Shown: positions 26,071 through 36,035, counted from the stretch's first letter. The stretch: 64,000 bases of DNA from CAVORB01 sp963698495 (GCA_963698495.1 CAVORB010000009.1:1-64000), one strand, 5' to 3'. Made by a program: numbers and translations. The notes: generated from the letters alone by a model not told the origin.

Positions 26071-26841
26071 ATGCGTGCCCTGACCGGGTTGTTCCTGGCG
26101 GCAGGTGTCGCCGCCCTTCTGGTCGCGTCGAGCGGCGCCGCGGGTGACGCGCTTCCTCGTGGCGATTGCGCCGCTCCGAGGCCCGCGACCGACCTGGCCC
26201 ATTGCGATTTCCAGGGCGCGGACCTTGCCGGCCTGGATCTCAGCGGTGTGCGGCTGGACAACGCGAAGCTGGAGAACGCGAACCTGGCGGGTTGCAACCT
26301 TGCGCGCGCCAGCGCCGTCGGCAGCAACCTGAAGTGGGCCAACTTGGCCGGGTGCGACCTGAGCGGTGGAGACCTCAGCAAGGCCGACCTCTTCCACGCC
26401 GTGCTCGACCGCGCGCGGCTCGACGGCGCGAATCTGTCCGGCGCGAATCTGTTCGGTGCCAACCTCAACGAGGTGCACGCCGAGGGAGCGGACTTCTCAC
26501 ACGCCTACATGAAGGATCTGTTGATGGAAGAGGCGCAGCTGCCGGGCAGTCGGTTCGAGCGCTGCTTCATGCTGCGGGCGGTGCTGATCGGAAGCCGGCT
26601 CACGGGGGCCAGCATGCGGCAGGTCGTGCTGACCGGCGCGGCACTCGAGCAGACCGACTTCTCCGGCGCCGATCTGACCGGCTCCCTCCTCAACGGGGCG
26701 CACCTCGAAGGGGCGGTGTTCCGCCGCGCCGGCCTGGCCAAGACCCGTTTCACGAATGCCGTGGTCGGCGGCGCTGACTTCACCGACGCCGTGGATATGC
26801 CGGCCCACCTCACGGACATACTGTCGAAGGCGAGGCACTGA
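26071..26841 (+). CDS. Secreted pentapeptide-repeat protein
   Basis: 256 residues: Sec signal (about 1-24), a short Cys-containing segment, then about 30 tandem pentapeptides of the A(D/N)LxG type (for example ADLAG, LDLSG, ANLAG, ANLSG). These fold as a right-handed quadrilateral beta-helix. The signal peptide places it outside the cytoplasm, unlike gyrase-protecting members. It follows the permease gene closely, with AAGAAGG as ribosome site. Its stop converges on nnrS. Function is unknown; as the fourth gene of a Dnr-boxed unit it probably serves nitrosative stress or envelope structure during denitrification. Confidence 0.8.
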   Translation: MRALTGLFLAAGVAALLVASSGAAGDALPRGDCAAPRPATDLAHCDFQGADLAGLDLSGVRLDNAKLENANLAGCNLARASAVGSNLKWANLAGCDLSGGDLSKADLFHAVLDRARLDGANLSGANLFGANLNEVHAEGADFSHAYMKDLLMEEAQLPGSRFERCFMLRAVLIGSRLTGASMRQVVLTGAALEQTDFSGADLTGSLLNGAHLEGAVFRRAGLAKTRFTNAVVGGADFTDAVDMPAHLTDILSKARH

Positions 26842-26863
26842 CCCCGCCGCGCCGACTGATTCG

Positions 26864-28045
26864 CTAACCCGGACGCCCGTCTGGTCGTGGGGCGACCAGC
26901 ATCGGCGCGTAGATCCAAAGGAACAGGCCGAAGGCCAGCGTCCAGAGGAGGCCCGAGATCTGGACCCAGTTGGGATAGGCCGCGGGGAAGAGCAGGGTTG
27001 CGCCGACCCTGGTCACTGCCGCCAGGTTCACCAGCACGAAGGCGATGTTGGTGAGCGGCGAGGAGCGCATCTCCCGCCCCGTGTGGCCGAGTGTTACCCG
27101 CGCCATCATGCCGAGCGTGAAGACGCCGACAGCGCCAACGGTGAGCGCGTGGAGGGAAGGGAAGGGCGGCAGCAAGCCGAGACCGGCGAGCCCACCGAGG
27201 GCGAACCCCAGCACGAGCCAGAGGTAGCCCGCGAACAGGACCGCCAGGATTGGGATGCCCCAGACGCGGCGATCGTGCCAGCCCGCCAGCCGCAGCGCCT
27301 GCGTGGCGGCGAGTGCCAGGGCGATGACGCCCGCGGGCGCGGACCAGGGCGCCACGAGGTTGACGATTGCGCCCGCCGTTGCAAGGGTAAAGGTCAGGCG
27401 CTCGATCCAGGGGCGCGCAATCGGCGTGGACCCTGGCACCGCCCGCTCGGTGAAGAAGGGCATGACCCGCCCGGCGACGATCATGAGCGTCAGCAAGGCC
27501 GAGTCCAGCATCAGGCGGGTTCCGCGCGCAGCGGTGCCCTCGGCGATGCCGAGGGTCTGCAACTGCACCAGCAGCGCTGCCAGCGTCATGGCGGCGAGCA
27601 GGACGAGGAAGACCCGGTTTGCGCGATTCTTGCCTTGCCAGAGCGGCTGGAACAGGCCGAGCGCGATCGCGGGAAAGAAGGCGATGTCGACGACCGCGAC
27701 CAGCATCGTCGGCAGGGGCAGAAAGGGGGCGATGCGTGCCGCCACCCAGAGGCCGACCAGAGCGCCCAATGCGATCCCCGTGGGCGTATCGATCCCGGTC
27801 CAGTTGCGTACCGCGGTGAGCAGGAAGCCGGCGATGACCGCGGCGGTATAGCCGAACAGCATCTCGTGGGCGTGCCAAAGGCCGGCGGCGTAGTGGCCGT
27901 TGAGGGAGATCCCGCCCTGGAGCAGGGCGAGCCACGCGGCCATGGCGAGCGCAGCGGACAAACCGGCGGCGAGGAAGAAGGGGCGGAAGCCGAGCGCGAG
28001 GACGCTCGTCCGCTTGCGGGCAGCCGAAATGGGGATTTGTTGCAT
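26864..28045 (-). CDS. nnrS: NnrS family haem- and copper-containing membrane protein
   Basis: 393 residues and 12 membrane helices. The NnrS signature is clear: LGFRPFFLAAGLSAALAM at the N-terminus, the GLWHAHEMLFGY helix, and FTERAVPG. NnrS is expressed with denitrification genes and relieves nitrosative stress, apparently by protecting iron-sulfur proteins from dinitrosyl complexes. A perfect box TTGATCGGAGTCAA lies 53 bases upstream. It converges with the pentapeptide-repeat gene. Intact and of normal length. Confidence 0.92.
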   Translation of the reverse strand: MQQIPISAARKRTSVLALGFRPFFLAAGLSAALAMAAWLALLQGGISLNGHYAAGLWHAHEMLFGYTAAVIAGFLLTAVRNWTGIDTPTGIALGALVGLWVAARIAPFLPLPTMLVAVVDIAFFPAIALGLFQPLWQGKNRANRVFLVLLAAMTLAALLVQLQTLGIAEGTAARGTRLMLDSALLTLMIVAGRVMPFFTERAVPGSTPIARPWIERLTFTLATAGAIVNLVAPWSAPAGVIALALAATQALRLAGWHDRRVWGIPILAVLFAGYLWLVLGFALGGLAGLGLLPPFPSLHALTVGAVGVFTLGMMARVTLGHTGREMRSSPLTNIAFVLVNLAAVTRVGATLLFPAAYPNWVQISGLLWTLAFGLFLWIYAPMLVAPRPDGRPG

Positions 28046-28097
28046 CCTGGAGTCTCCGATTGGCGTCGCACCCTAGCGGCAACCGATCCGCCCGCCC

Positions 28098-28111
28098 TTG
28101 ATCGGAGTCAA
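28098..28111 (-). promoter_or_regulatory. Fnr/Dnr box upstream of nnrS
   Basis: TTGATCGGAGTCAA fits TTGAY-N4-RTCAA perfectly and lies 53 bases before the nnrS start. Confidence 0.7.
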
Positions 28112-28318
28112 GCGGCCCCAACCGTTTGGCGGGTGGCGCGATTCTAAGACTCTGATCATTGGTCATCCGGGCCAAAATCAGCACGCCACCCAAGAAGCGT
28201 GATTCTTGGATGGCTTCATTGTCGATCGCTTGCGCGCTTGGAAATGGCGTTACATCCCTGTGCCGCGGGAAGCGCTGAATCGATGGGCATTCTCCCTAAC
28301 GAATGCGCTGATACGTTT

Positions 28319-28332
28319 CTGACCGGGATCAA
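28319..28332 (+). promoter_or_regulatory. Fnr/Dnr box upstream of the prenyltransferase gene
   Basis: CTGACCGGGATCAA differs at one base from a perfect site and lies about 108 bases before the gene. The rest of 28046-28439, between divergent genes, holds no coding region I can see. Confidence 0.5.
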
Positions 28333-28439
28333 GGGAAACACCGCGTAGCTGGCGTACTACCGGATGTCATTGACGCGCGGTTCCCGAGGCGTCGAAGGTT
28401 TCGGGGTCGCGAGCAAACATCCCCGATTTCAAGCGTCGA

Positions 28440-29363
28440 GTGCCGGAGCAAGAAAACGTGCGTCTTCCCGCTGTCCTGGGCGTGATCCGTCCCCCGTTCC
28501 TTCTGTTGACACCGGTTTGCGTGCTGCTTGGGCTCGCGATCGCAATCATCGGCGATGCCCCGATCGATTGGGTCGCGGCCGCGGTTGCCCTGATCGGGGC
28601 CGTATCGGCGCATGTGAGCGTCAACTCCCTGAACGAGTACGAGGACTTCCGCTCGGGACTGGATCTGCGTACCGAGCGCACCCCCTTCAGCGGCGGGAGC
28701 GGAACCCTGGTCGCCCATCCGTCGGTTGCCGACCAGGCGCGTTGGATCGGGTTGGCGTCCCTGGCATTGACCGCGGCATGCGGCCTGGTGCTGCTGTGGC
28801 GAGCCGGTTGGGGTCTGCTTCCCATCGGCGCGGTGGGCCTGGCGCTCGTCTACTTCTACACCAGCAAGATCAACCATCATCGCTGGCTGTGCCTGATCGC
28901 GCCCGGGCTCGGGTTTGGGCCCTTGATGGTCGTCGGCAGCTACTATGCCGTAACCGGGACCTGGTCCTGGGGCGCTGCGGTTGCCTCCCTGGTCCCTTTC
29001 TTCCTGGTGAGCAACCTGCTTCTGCTGAATCAGTTCCCCGATGTGGAGGCAGACCGTTCAGTGGGTCGCGACAATCTGCCGGTCGCCCTCGGGCTCCAGC
29101 GAAGCCTGCGCGTCTATGGCCTCTCGGCCATGCTCGCCTACGCCAGTGTCGCGCTCGGCGTGGCGCTCGGGTTGCTGCCTTACGGCGCCTTGGTTGCGCT
29201 GCTTACCCTGCCGATCCCGGTGCTGGTGTATCTGGGCGTGAACCGGACCCTCCGGCAGGGCGGCCCGTTGGCGCCGGGTATCGTGCCGTCAATGGGGCTC
29301 AACGTGGTCCTCACCCTCCTTACTCCGGGTCTCCTGACCCTTGGATTCCTCCTCGGTCGATAG
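28440..29363 (+). CDS. UbiA-family prenyltransferase-like protein
   Basis: 307 residues, eight to nine membrane helices. The first aspartate-rich motif is N-E-Y-E-D-F in VNSLNEYEDFRSGLDLRTERTPFSGGSG, the second DVEADRSVGRDNLPV, as in MenA/UbiA enzymes that attach prenyl groups to aromatic rings in quinone or haem synthesis. The substrate cannot be told. An Fnr/Dnr-like box upstream and its place between nnrS and nosZ suggest it serves anaerobic respiration, perhaps an alternative quinone. GTG 28440 is used; GTG 28458 is a plausible later start. No strong ribosome site. Confidence 0.75.
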   Translation: MPEQENVRLPAVLGVIRPPFLLLTPVCVLLGLAIAIIGDAPIDWVAAAVALIGAVSAHVSVNSLNEYEDFRSGLDLRTERTPFSGGSGTLVAHPSVADQARWIGLASLALTAACGLVLLWRAGWGLLPIGAVGLALVYFYTSKINHHRWLCLIAPGLGFGPLMVVGSYYAVTGTWSWGAAVASLVPFFLVSNLLLLNQFPDVEADRSVGRDNLPVALGLQRSLRVYGLSAMLAYASVALGVALGLLPYGALVALLTLPIPVLVYLGVNRTLRQGGPLAPGIVPSMGLNVVLTLLTPGLLTLGFLLGR

Positions 29364-29434
29364 CGCTCCCATTACCGAATCCGCGCATACCGGTGGCGCA
29401 GCGGCCATGTGAAAGGACGCATTGATTGCGTCAT

Positions 29435-29448
29435 TTAACACAGATCAA
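29435..29448 (+). promoter_or_regulatory. Candidate Fnr/Dnr box upstream of nosZ
   Basis: TTAACACAGATCAA has one mismatch to TTGAC-N4-ATCAA and lies 162 bases before the nosZ start. Confidence 0.5.
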
Positions 29449-29609
29449 GGCCCGCCCGGCTACGGCCTGCTACCGTCCGTCCGCCTAACTCCAATCCCCG
29501 GTTTGCTCCGGGTCGGGATAGCGGTGCCGGGGAATGTCTCCGGCGCTGATTCGGACGGGAAGGACGCCCGGTTAGCAACAAAGCATCCATTTTTCTGGAG
29601 GGTGGACGA

Positions 29610-31923
29610 ATGCATCAAAGAACAACGCGGGGCCTGTCTCTCATGGTCGGGGCCGCGATCGCAATGGGCGGCGCGTCGGCGGCCTGGTCTACCGAGACGC
29701 TGCAGGACGTCATGCAACGCCGGGGCCTGACCGAGAAGGACCTGTTGGCGGCGGCCAAGACCTACACGCCCACGGGCGGGCGGGACGAGTATCTGGTATT
29801 CAGCTCCGGCGGTCAGTCCGGTCAGGTGATCGTGTACGGCGTCCCGTCCATGCGCATCCTGAAATACATCGGCGTGTTCACGCCGGAGCCCTGGCAGGGC
29901 TACGGCTTCGACGACGAGTCCAAGGCAGTGCTGGCCCAGGGCCGGATCCGCGGTAAGGACATCACCTTCGGCGACACCCACCACCCGGCCATCTCGGAGA
30001 CGGAAGGCGACTACGACGGGAAATTCCTGTTCATCAACGACAAGGCCAACCCCCGCGTGGCGGTGGTCGATCTGCACGACTTCGAGACCAAGCAGATCGT
30101 GGTCAACCCCTTCTTCAAGTCCGAGCACGGCGGCGCGTTCGTTACGCCCAACACCGAGTACGTGATGGAAGCGACCCAGTATGCGGCGCCGCTGCTGGAG
30201 GACGGTTATGTGCCCCTCGAGGAGTTCAACGACAAGTACCGCGGCGGCCTGACCTACTGGAAGTTCAACAAGGAGAAGGGGCGCATCGAGCCCGAGAACT
30301 CCTTCGTCATCGAGATGGGACCCTACAGCCAGGACCTGTCCGACGCGGGCAAGAAGGACAGCTACGGCTGGGGCTTCACCAACTCCTTCTGCTCCGAGCG
30401 CTACGTCGGCGGCATCGAGCGCGGGCGTCCTCCCTTCGAGGCCGGCTGCTCGTCCAAGGACACCGACTTCCTGCACGTGACCAACTGGAAGAAGGCCGAG
30501 GAGCTGGTCAAGGCCGGCAAGGTCAGGCAGGAGCGGGGGATGTACTACATCCCGATGGAGCAGGCCATCGCCGAGGGTCTGCTGTTCCTGATCCCCGAGC
30601 CCAAGAGCCCCCACGGCGTGGACGTGACCCCCGACGGCAAGTACCTGATCGTCTCCGGCAAGCTGGACAGCCACGTATCGGTCTACAGCTTCGAGAAGAT
30701 CATGAAGGCCATCGAGGAGGGTAAGTTCGAGGGCAAGGACCCCTATGGCGTGCCCATCATCGCCATGCAGGACGTGCTGCACACCCAGATCAATCTGGGA
30801 CTCGGCCCGCTGCACACCCAGTTCGATTCCAAGCCCTGTGTCGCCTACACCTCGCTGTATGTGGACTCCCAGGTCGCCAAGTACGATTACTGCGAGGGCA
30901 AGATCCTGGACAAGCTGTCGATCCACTACAACATCGGTCACCTGATGACCATGGAAGGGGACTCGGTGAGCCCGGACGGGAAGTACCTGGTCGCACTCAA
31001 CAAGCTGGCGATCGACCGCTTCAACCCGGTCGGCCCGCTGCACCCGCAGAACCATCAGCTGATCGACATCAGCGGCGACAAGATGCAGCTGCTCTACGAC
31101 ATGCCGCTGCCCTTGGGCGAGCCCCACTACGCGGTGGCCATCGCGGCCGACAAGCTGCAACCCGCGGTGCGGTACAAGTCCGGATGGGATAGCCGCACCG
31201 ATTCGGTTTCGCCCTACAAGGCCCGCGCCGGCCGCGAGAAGACCGAGCGTACCTGCGACGCAGAAGGCAAGTGCACGACCGAGGTCCTGGGCACCGTGAT
31301 CCGCTCCCACATCACGCCCGAGATCATCGAGGTCGAGGAGGGCGATACGGTCAAGCTCCACCTGACCAACCTGGAGCGGGCGCAGGACGAGGTGCACGGC
31401 TTCGCCATGTACGGCCAGAACGTGCAGCTCTCGATCGAGCCCGGCAAGACCGCCAGCGCCACCTTCGTGGCCGACCAGCCCGGCGTCTACCCCTACTACT
31501 GCACCGAGTTCTGCTCGGCGCTGCACCTGGAGATGCAGGGCTATCTGCTGGTCAAGCCGAAGGGCTACCAGGCGACCGCAGGTGAAGATGGTGGAAGGCA
31601 CGGTCTACACCCAGGCCGACTACGACACCCAGGTCAAGACCAACCTCGACACCCAGGCCGTCATCGACCAGGTCGTGGCCTACATCACCAGCCACAACTT
31701 CAAGGACTTCCCGACCGTGGTGGCCCTGGTGGAGGACGCGACCGACCAGCTCGGCTTCGCCCAGGAGGCCAAGGCCAAGTCCGAGGAGGCCGCCGGCAAG
31801 GAGGACTGGCAGAACGCCATGCTCTGGGCCAACCAGTGGTGGCAGTACCAGGTGAAGGCGGCGGACCTGGGTCTGCGCGCCAAGACCTATCTGGAGGAGT
31901 CCGGCGCGAAGAAGGTTCAGTAA
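29610..31923 (+). CDS. nosZ: Nitrous oxide reductase, clade II (Sec type), frameshifted as sequenced
   Basis: It reduces N2O to N2 in the periplasm. The N-terminus is a Sec signal (about 1-29) without a twin-arginine motif, the mark of clade II. A beta-propeller domain is followed by the cupredoxin CuA domain (YPYYCTEFCSALHLEMQGY). The frame breaks near 31577-31582; deleting one G continues through an extra helical C-terminal region of about 110 residues to 31923, giving about 770 residues. Alternatively that part is a separate ORF from GTG 31582. The ribosome site GGAGGG is strong. A Dnr-like box lies upstream. The cluster lacks nosR nearby, as is usual for clade II. Confidence 0.9.
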
Positions 31924-31941
31924 ACCCTCAGCGCCGCAGGT

Positions 31942-31969
31942 GACAAGGGGGCCGTACGGCCCCCTTGTC
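31942..31969. repeat. Perfect 28-bp inverted repeat after nosZ
   Basis: Arms GACAAGGGGGCC and GGCCCCCTTGTC surround GTAC, 18 bases after the corrected nosZ stop. No T-run follows, so it could be a transcript-stabilising or attenuating hairpin rather than a classical terminator. Confidence 0.7.
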
Positions 31970-32151
31970 GGTTCCGGGCCGCGAACCCTTTGCCCTGGGT
32001 CAAGGCATGCCCGAGTGGTTCCGGGGTATCAGGAGTCGGGAGTCACGCCGGATGCGCCCGTTTCCTATCCAGGCATCGCGCTCGTGCGGGGAAGAGGTGT
32101 CGCCTCCAACCGGGAGAATCGATGCGAACGCTCATAGAGAGGTTTTTCGAG

Positions 32152-32475
32152 ATGAAACTGCTGAACAAGTCTGTAATCGCCCTGCTGGTCGTTGGCGCCG
32201 CTGGCCTGTCGACCTCCGCCCTCGCTTTGGACGGCGCCGAGCTCTACGTCAAGAAGACCTGCGTCGCCTGTCATGGCAAGGACGCCAACACGCCCATCCT
32301 GCCCATCTACCCGAAGCTCGCCGGACAGAACCCGGACTATGCCTACAATCAGATGAAGGACATCGCCAGCGGCGCTCGCGCCAACGGTCAGACTGCGGCC
32401 ATGAAGGGCATCATGCACCTGGTTTCGGACGAAGAGTTGCGGGCCATCGCCGACTGGCTTGCGACCTTGAAATAA
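32152..32475 (+). CDS. Monoheme cytochrome c of the nos cluster
   Basis: 107 residues: Sec signal peptide (about 1-26; MKLLNKSVIALLVVGAAGL then ALA) and one haem site CVACH near 40, with a likely Met ligand in the C-terminal third (IMHLVSDEEL). It is a class I periplasmic cytochrome and corresponds by position to the NosC-type electron donors of clade II clusters. An alternative ATG at 32122 has its own GGGAG, but would give a long n-region; 32152 has AGAGG 9 bases upstream. It probably feeds electrons to NosZ. Confidence 0.82.
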   Translation: MKLLNKSVIALLVVGAAGLSTSALALDGAELYVKKTCVACHGKDANTPILPIYPKLAGQNPDYAYNQMKDIASGARANGQTAAMKGIMHLVSDEELRAIADWLATLK

Positions 32476-32499
32476 CCAAGGCAATCAGCTGGTTGTGGG

Positions 32500-32513
32500 T
32501 TGATGAAGGTCAA
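32500..32513 (+). promoter_or_regulatory. Fnr/Dnr box within the nos cluster
   Basis: TTGATGAAGGTCAA is a perfect TTGAY-N4-RTCAA site between the two cytochrome genes, 115 bases before the diheme cytochrome start. It suggests an internal promoter. Confidence 0.65.
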
Positions 32514-32627
32514 GGAGAAGGTGCCTCAGTCTGTTATGGTGTGGCCGTTTTGGGGCGTCTTGCATCGAGGCGCTCACCCATCCAGCGGTCGCAGGGCCGC
32601 GTTGCTTGCTATAGCCGGAGGTTTCCG

Positions 32628-33345
32628 ATGAAGAAAGTCGCGATCAGGGCCGTTGTAACCGCAATGGCGGCCGTGCTGGCGGGTGCCGCATACGCCGAGG
32701 CCTGGAACCCGGGCGGCGGCGAGCAGGAAGAGGCGCTGGCCCTCACGCCGGATCTGGAGAACGGCATGGACGTCTACGAGGTCTGCTCTGCCTGCCACCT
32801 GCCCGAGGGCTGGGGCCTGCCGGACGGCACCTTCCCGCAGCTCGCCGGCCAGCATCGCGGCGTGCTGATCAAGCAGCTCTCGGACATCCGGGCGCTGAAC
32901 CGGGACAACCCGACCATGTATCCCTTCGCCCTTCCCGAAGCCATCGGTGACGCCCAGGCATTGGCCGACGTGGTCGCCTACATCGAGAAGCTGCCCATGA
33001 ACCCCGAGTGGGGCAAGGGCGCCTGGGGACCGGACACGCCCGAGTACGCCCAGGGCGAGAAGCTCTACAAGGACAACTGCGTGAAGTGCCACGGCGAGAC
33101 CGGGATGGGCGACGTGGAGAAGTTCTACCCGCGCATCAACGGCCAGCACTACAACTACATGCTGCGCCAGTTCGAGTGGATCCGCGACGGCAAGCGCCGC
33201 AACTCCAACCCGGAGATGGTCGAGCAGATCAAGAACTTCACCGATCAGGACATGAAGCTGGTAATCAACTACACGTCCTGGGTACCGGTGCCCGCAGGAT
33301 CAGCTGGCCGAATCTGCCGACTGGCAGAACCCGGACTACAAGTAG
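32628..33345 (+). CDS. Diheme cytochrome c of the nos cluster, frameshifted as sequenced
   Basis: Sec signal (about 1-24), then two cytochrome c domains with CSACH (near 55) and CVKCH (near 150). The frame breaks near 33291-33295 (CCCGCAGG). Removing one base gives the ending VPQDQLAESADWQNPDYK and a stop at 33345, for 238 residues; uncorrected, the frame wanders to 33425. A strong GGAGG ribosome site and a perfect Dnr box precede it. It matches the NosC2-like donors of clade II nos clusters. Confidence 0.82.
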
Positions 33346-33432
33346 GCCGACCGTTTAGCCTCGCGGCGAGGACCCGTCGCCCCGGCAGGTCTTCGTCCGC
33401 GATCACCTTTCCTCGCCTGCAGTAGAACCGCC

Positions 33433-34630
33433 ATGAGCACGCCAAGCCCCGACAAGCCGACGGCCGCCAAGCGCACGCCTCTGATCTTCGCCCTCGCGCT
33501 GGTGGGCATCGGGCTGCTGGTGGCCATCTACTACGCCCCGATCTGGTGGGTGTCGCTCACGGCGCCGAACTATCCGCCGGAGGCATTCCCGGACGGGGTC
33601 CGCATCCACTTTCACATGAACGGCGTGTTCAACGGCTGCAGCAAGGTCGAGAAGACCGAGATCACGGAGGACGAGGCGCTCGACTGCGTTCACGAGATGG
33701 ACACCATCAACCACTATGTGGGCATGTACCCGATCGCGGCCGGCGGCGTGGTGGAGAAGGCCTTCTCGCCCTTCCTCGTCTCCCTGCTGGGGGTGATGCT
33801 GATGGGCTTTGTCATCCCCTGGGTCCGAGTGCGCCTCGCCGTCATGGCTATCGGCTTCGCCGGCATCGTCGTCTGGATGGGCCTTGACCCACTACAGCGA
33901 GGGCGGGCTGCGGTTCCAGAATCTGGGCTACCTCACCGCCCTGGTCACGGCCCTGGACCAAGACGCCGGGTCCGAAAAGGAGCCGAGCCGGATGTCGGCC
34001 GGGGAGGCCCTGATCGCCCGCCTCAAGGCGGAAATGGCCGCCGCCCAGGATCAGGCGCCTGCCGCGGCCCCCGACAAGGCCGAGCCGTCGGACAAGGGGC
34101 GCATCATCGAGAATCTGCGTATCACCTTCGAGAAATCCCAGGCGCGTCGTCCTCCGGCGGAGCGCCGGGAATGGAACGGCAGCGGTGCCCAGATGCTCAG
34201 GTGGCACTACGAGACCAGCCTGGGGCGCTACTTCAACAACCCGGAGGAGATTTACCCCATGGGGCGGGCGATGTCCGCCGCGGGCCACGTCATGTTCTGG
34301 GGCCTCGCCGCCGCCATGCTGCTCCTGCTCTGGGGCGCGCGCAAGAGCAGCGGCCCGCTGTACTGGCTGATGGTCCTGGTTCCCATGGCGCTGCCTCTGT
34401 TCTTCATCATCGATTATGCCGCCTGGCTCTGGTGGTACGGACACAGCTTGAACGACATGGGCGCCTTCACGGTCAAGCCCTTCATGCCCACCGTCTTCGG
34501 CGACGGCAAGGTGGCCCAGTTCGCGACCCACTCCTACCCCTACATCGGCTTCGGCCTGATGGTGCTGCTCTCCGCCGTGCTGGCGGTGCTGGCCCTGTTG
34601 CGACGCAAGCAGTTGCGGGAGTCGGATTGA
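33433..34630 (+). CDS. nosB: NosB-like membrane protein, frameshifted as sequenced
   Basis: An N-terminal helix (about 17-37), a periplasmic loop with the Cys pair region NGVFNGCSKVEKTEI, two helices (about 110-150), a large soluble loop and three C-terminal helices. The frame breaks at 33879-33881 (GGG): removing one G gives WMALTHYSEGGLRFQNLGYL and a 398-residue protein ending at 34630. By position, directly after the cytochromes and before nosD, it corresponds to NosB of clade II nos clusters, an integral membrane protein of uncertain role. As sequenced, the first half reads into nosD, creating a false fusion. Confidence 0.7.
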
Positions 34631-36027
34631 ACCGGCGAGGCACAACGGGCGCCCGGGTGTCGCGGCGACTGTCCTCGTCCTTGGCGCTGCTGCTGGTGAT
34701 GACGCTCTCGGGGCCGGCGCTGGCCGGGTATCCCGCGTTCCAGGAGCTGGTGGACGCCGCGGAGGACGGGGCGGTCCTGACTCCCGCGCCCGGAATCTAC
34801 AGCGGGCCGGTGGTGGTCGACAGGCCGCTGACCATCGACGGGCGGGGCGAGGTGACCATCGACGGCGGCGGCAAGGGCACGGTCGTCCTCCTCGATACCG
34901 ACGGGGCCACCCTGAAGGGCCTGCGGCTGACCAATTCCGGCGACTCCCACAACGATATCGATTCTGGTGTGCAGGTGCGCGGGAACTTCAACGTCATCAA
35001 GGACAACGTCATCGACCACTGCCTGTTCGGCATCGACCTGCAGCAGTCCAAGAACAATATCGTGCGCCGCAACCGCATTTCGTCCAAGCCGGTGGATCTG
35101 GGTGTGCGTGGTGATGCCATCCGGCTCTGGTACAGCTTCAACAACCAGGTCACGGACAACGTCATCCGCGGCGCCCGCGACACCGTGGTCTGGTACTCCC
35201 GGGACAACCTGATCGCGCGCAACGACGCCCGCGGCGGGCGCTATTCGCTGCACTTCATGTACTCCCAGACCAACCGGGTGGAGGGCAACCACTACGAGGA
35301 CAACACCGTCGGCATCTTCCTCATGTACAGCGACGGCGTGCAGGTGATCAACAACACCATCGCCAATGCCTCGGGCTCCACCGGGATCGGGATCGGTTTC
35401 AAGGAGACCTCCGACGTCACCATCGAGGGGAACCGCGTCCTGTACTGCGCAACCGGGCTGTATCTGGACGTCTCCCCCTACCAGCCGGAGACCACCAACC
35501 GCTTCACCGACAACCTGATCGCCTACAATGGGATCGGCGTGCGCTGGCTGAACGACTGGCAGGGCAATGTTTTCAGCGGCAACCGCTTCAAGGGCAATAT
35601 CACCCAGATGGTGGTCGCGGGCGGCAAGAGCGCCAACCGCAATCGTTGGGAGGGCAACTTCTGGGACGATTACGAGGGCTTCGACCGCGACGGCGACGGC
35701 GTCGGCGACACGCCCTATGAGCTCTACGCCTATGCCGACCGGCTGTGGATGGATGTGCCCCCCGCGCAGTTCTTCAAGGGCTCGCCGATGCTCGAGGTGA
35801 TCGATTTCCTGGAGCGCCTCGCGCCCTTCAGCTCGCCGAGCCTGCTCGTGCGAGACGACAGGCCGGTACGCACCGCCAGTGCCGAGCTGGCCGGCATCGA
35901 GCCCGCGGTCCCGAGTGTTGAGCCGGACGATGCAGACAACGAGCCCGGGATCGACAGACCCACCCCGGCACCGGTCGGTGGCTTCGACGCCTACGACGCC
36001 CTGCGCCGCTCGCTCGAGCGGGACTGA
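34627..36027 (+). CDS. nosD: NosD copper-insertion beta-helix protein
   Basis: About 466 residues: Sec signal (SLALLLVMTLSGPALA), then CASH/PbH1 parallel beta-helix repeats (for example NVIKDNVIDHC, NNIVRRNRI, NQVTDNVIRG) and a tail rich in acidic and proline residues. NosD acts with the NosFY transporter and NosL in supplying copper to NosZ in the periplasm. TTG 34627 is chosen: GGGAG lies 5 bases upstream, and it overlaps the nosB stop (TTGA). GTG 34657 is an alternative. Confidence 0.88.
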   Translation: MNRRGTTGARVSRRLSSSLALLLVMTLSGPALAGYPAFQELVDAAEDGAVLTPAPGIYSGPVVVDRPLTIDGRGEVTIDGGGKGTVVLLDTDGATLKGLRLTNSGDSHNDIDSGVQVRGNFNVIKDNVIDHCLFGIDLQQSKNNIVRRNRISSKPVDLGVRGDAIRLWYSFNNQVTDNVIRGARDTVVWYSRDNLIARNDARGGRYSLHFMYSQTNRVEGNHYEDNTVGIFLMYSDGVQVINNTIANASGSTGIGIGFKETSDVTIEGNRVLYCATGLYLDVSPYQPETTNRFTDNLIAYNGIGVRWLNDWQGNVFSGNRFKGNITQMVVAGGKSANRNRWEGNFWDDYEGFDRDGDGVGDTPYELYAYADRLWMDVPPAQFFKGSPMLEVIDFLERLAPFSSPSLLVRDDRPVRTASAELAGIEPAVPSVEPDDADNEPGIDRPTPAPVGGFDAYDALRRSLERD

Positions 36028-36035
36028 GGGGCAGG

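Noticed and set aside
29422..29435. Second candidate Fnr box TTGATTGCGTCATT before nosZ
   Set aside because: The second half-site has too many mismatches; the site at 29435-29448 is better.
29460..31601. Long minus-strand frame (713 codons) opposite nosZ
   Set aside because: Same codon-position shadow effect; no family resemblance.
33433..36027. Apparent fusion of NosB and NosD
   Set aside because: The first half shifts frame at 33879-33881 and only by chance rejoins nosD; the real NosB C-terminus is in another frame.
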